Shown: positions 4,194 through 5,149 of the stretch, piece after piece | How the letters are laid out: every line of letters starts with the position of its first letter | Position numbering within the stretch: position 1 is the first letter of the stretch | Source of the DNA: Sedimentisphaerales bacterium | Lineage (GTDB): Bacteria > Planctomycetota > Phycisphaerae > Sedimentisphaerales > SM23-30 | DNA length: 5,149 nucleotides | Assembly (NCBI GenBank): GCA_030636065.1 | Contig: DAOVXR010000148.1 | Coordinates: 1 to 5,149 of the forward strand | Reading direction: 5' to 3' | The notes under the pieces: model-generated | Database searches by the model: none | What the model was told of the DNA's origin: nothing | Seen by the model: the letters and a program-made list of their open reading frames with translations, nothing else | Program-made: the position numbers and the translations under genes

Positions 4194-4216
4194 AAAAGGT
4201 AGCACCGCTACTTTTT
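4194..4216. terminator. Second, probably bidirectional terminator
   Basis: GTAGC at 4199-4203 pairs with GCTAC at 4207-4211 around ACC, and the flanking A-run and T-run extend the stem to 10 bp at 4194-4203 and 4207-4216 with one G-T pair. An A-run before and a T-run after a GC-containing stem can end transcription from either direction. As it follows the rpmB terminator by only 7 bases it would act as a backup and shield gatC from read-through. Confidence 0.6.
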
Positions 4217-4228
4217 CTGTTTGATAAA

Positions 4229-4279
4229 AATAGCAAAGCTCCGCTCCCGCTGGTCGCTAGTTGGAATGACAAAGCTATT
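4229..4279. repeat. Short repeat-like element before gatC
   Basis: AATAGC at 4229-4234 and GCTATT at 4274-4279 form a 6-bp inverted repeat around a GC-rich core, and CAAAGCT is directly repeated at 4234-4240 and 4270-4276. The core (CCGCTCCCGCTGG, then TTGGAATGACAA) resembles the intergenic repeats ending in GGAATGAC that are common in many genomes. The gap to gatC shows no clear promoter, and the site before its ATG is weak (AGAAG at 4300-4304). Confidence 0.35.
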
Positions 4280-4309
4280 ACATTGGGATAAATTAACAAA
4301 GAAGCAAAT

Positions 4310-4615
4310 ATGAGCGAAAAATTAACAGAACAGGAAGTAAGGCACGTGGCGAAGCTGGCACGGCTGAAATGCACCAATGAAGAGATCGTTAGACTGACAA
4401 ATCAACTTGGGACGATACTTGGGTACTTCGCGCAACTGGAAGAACTGGACACAACGGATGTGGAGCCACTGGCGCACTGTCTGCCGATTCATAATGTGTT
4501 CCGCGAAGACGAAGTTCAGCCGTCACTGAGCAACGACGAAGCATTGGCCAACGCGCCGCAGCGAGATGGGGAGTTCTTCGCGGTACCGAAAGTGTTGGGC
4601 GACGCGAGCGCATAG
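4310..4615 (+). CDS. gatC: Asp/Glu-tRNA amidotransferase subunit C
   Basis: GatC is the small linker of the cytosolic GatCAB complex, which turns mischarged Glu-tRNA(Gln) and Asp-tRNA(Asn) into Gln-tRNA and Asn-tRNA. GatC wraps around GatA and joins it to GatB. The protein has 101 residues, against about 95-100 in the family. It shows the family pattern throughout: VRHVAKLARLKCTNEE at 10-25, the helix QLGTILGYFAQLEELDT at 32-48, VEPLAH at 51-56, NVFREDEV at 62-69 and the C-terminal NAPQRDGEFFAVPKVLG at 81-97. The first ATG fits the family start; its ribosome binding site is poor. gatA follows after 71 bp. Alanine codons are unlike those of the upstream genes: 6 of 10 are GCG, against 1 of 28 in ftsY. 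Confidence 0.94.
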   Translation: MSEKLTEQEVRHVAKLARLKCTNEEIVRLTNQLGTILGYFAQLEELDTTDVEPLAHCLPIHNVFREDEVQPSLSNDEALANAPQRDGEFFAVPKVLGDASA

Positions 4616-4686
4616 AAGTGCAGGCGAGGGGAAGAGTAAATGGGTGTACGAGGAAACAGGAAATTGGTAACGGGGCAGGTTAAGAA

Positions 4687-5149
4687 ATGTCGCTGAAAAC
4701 TATAACAGTCCGAGAGTTGCGGGATAAAATCGCCAACGGTAAGCTCAAAAGCGTGGAGGTGGTCCGAGATGTGTTCGCCCGGATCGAACAGCGCGAGCCG
4801 ATAATCGGGGCGTATATCAGCAACTGCTATCAGCGGGCGCTGGAAAAAGCGGAACAAGTTGATCGACGAGTAGCGGCAGGCGAAAACGCAGGCCCGCTGG
4901 CGGGAGTGCCGATCGCGATCAAAGATAATATGTGTACGCGGTTCGGGGCAACGACATGCGCATCAAAAATATTAGAAGACTTCGAGGCACCTTATAACGC
5001 GTGCGTGGTCGAAAAGCTGGAGGCGGCCGAGGCGATAATCGTCGGCAAGTGCAATATGGACGAGTTCGCTATGGGCTCCAGTTGCGAGAACTCCAGCCTG
5101 AAACAAACGGTCAACCCGTGGGACACCAGTCGCGTACCCGGCGGCAGCA
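4687..5149 (+). CDS. gatA: Asp/Glu-tRNA amidotransferase subunit A, 3' truncated
   Basis: GatA is the amidase subunit of GatCAB: it releases ammonia from glutamine for transfer to the mischarged tRNA held by GatB. Only the first 154 residues of a protein usually near 480-500 are present, because the window ends inside the gene. Visible are the N-terminal helices (TVRELRDKIANGKLKSVEVV at 7-26), the amidase-signature stretch GPLAGVPIAIKDN at 69-81 with the catalytic Lys-79, GKCNMDEFAMGSSCENS at 120-136 (Cys-133 where Thr is usual), and VPGGS at 150-154, the start of the GGSSGGS serine motif. The nucleophilic serine lies beyond the edge. AGGT at 4677-4680 is 6 bases before the ATG. Half of the 18 alanine codons are GCG, as in gatC. 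gatB is not in the window. Resemblance to other amidase-signature enzymes is resolved by the adjacent gatC. Confidence 0.93.
   Translation, partial: MSLKTITVRELRDKIANGKLKSVEVVRDVFARIEQREPIIGAYISNCYQRALEKAEQVDRRVAAGENAGPLAGVPIAIKDNMCTRFGATTCASKILEDFEAPYNACVVEKLEAAEAIIVGKCNMDEFAMGSSCENSSLKQTVNPWDTSRVPGGS

Noticed and set aside
1..5149. tRNA or rRNA genes
   Set aside because: No cloverleaf with a T-loop GTTCRANNC pattern and no rRNA-like stretch was seen in any gap on either strand.

Overview
The window is an ordinary bacterial housekeeping segment with repeat-rich gaps. All seven supported genes lie on the plus strand: ribH (lumazine synthase), nusB, ftsY, an FmdB-type zinc-ribbon gene, rpmB (ribosomal protein L28), gatC and the first 154 codons of gatA, which runs off the right edge. 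Gene order, the style of the proteins (lumazine synthase with AVIRGQTDHYDYV, a long 89-residue L28, an FmdB protein with a stretched first zinc knuckle) and the long gaps full of short palindromes suggest an uncultured planctomycete, perhaps class Phycisphaerae. This is an inference from recalled family features; no search was run.

Layout. Positions 1-1003 contain no gene I can support. They are a mosaic of at least six short repeat families: a 15-bp hairpin at the left edge, a pair of REP-like palindromes each abutting GTAGG on the minus strand, a decayed 21-bp tandem array, two GGTGGCTGCCACC modules, a 10-bp inverted repeat enclosing competing short stems, and a set of ATCAGGGG elements ending shortly before ribH. 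ribH and nusB follow 27 bp apart and probably share a transcript. A 355-bp gap (1958-2312) is strongly purine-rich on the plus strand and carries CACGAATAAA-type repeats and a GC-rich hairpin. ftsY and the zinc-ribbon gene are 42 bp apart. rpmB has the clearest control signals in the window: a TTGCAT-16-TATAAT promoter, a leader of about 105 nt with a perfect 8-bp hairpin, a good ribosome binding site and a textbook terminator with nine T residues. A second, probably bidirectional terminator and a short repeat-like element separate rpmB from gatC-gatA.

Functionally, RibH makes the riboflavin precursor lumazine, NusB supports rRNA antitermination, FtsY is the membrane receptor for signal recognition particle, L28 belongs to the large ribosomal subunit, and GatC and GatA are parts of the GatCAB enzyme that converts Glu-tRNA(Gln) or Asp-tRNA(Asn) to the amidated form. 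The genes are linked by growth and translation rather than by one pathway.

I found no new defence, mobile or biosynthetic system. The most useful leads are the repeat mosaic before ribH, the rpmB leader hairpin, a segment after the rpmB stop codon that is complementary to its terminator, an 18-codon reading frame overlapping the start of gatA, and a sharp change in alanine codon choice between ribH-nusB-ftsY and gatC-gatA.
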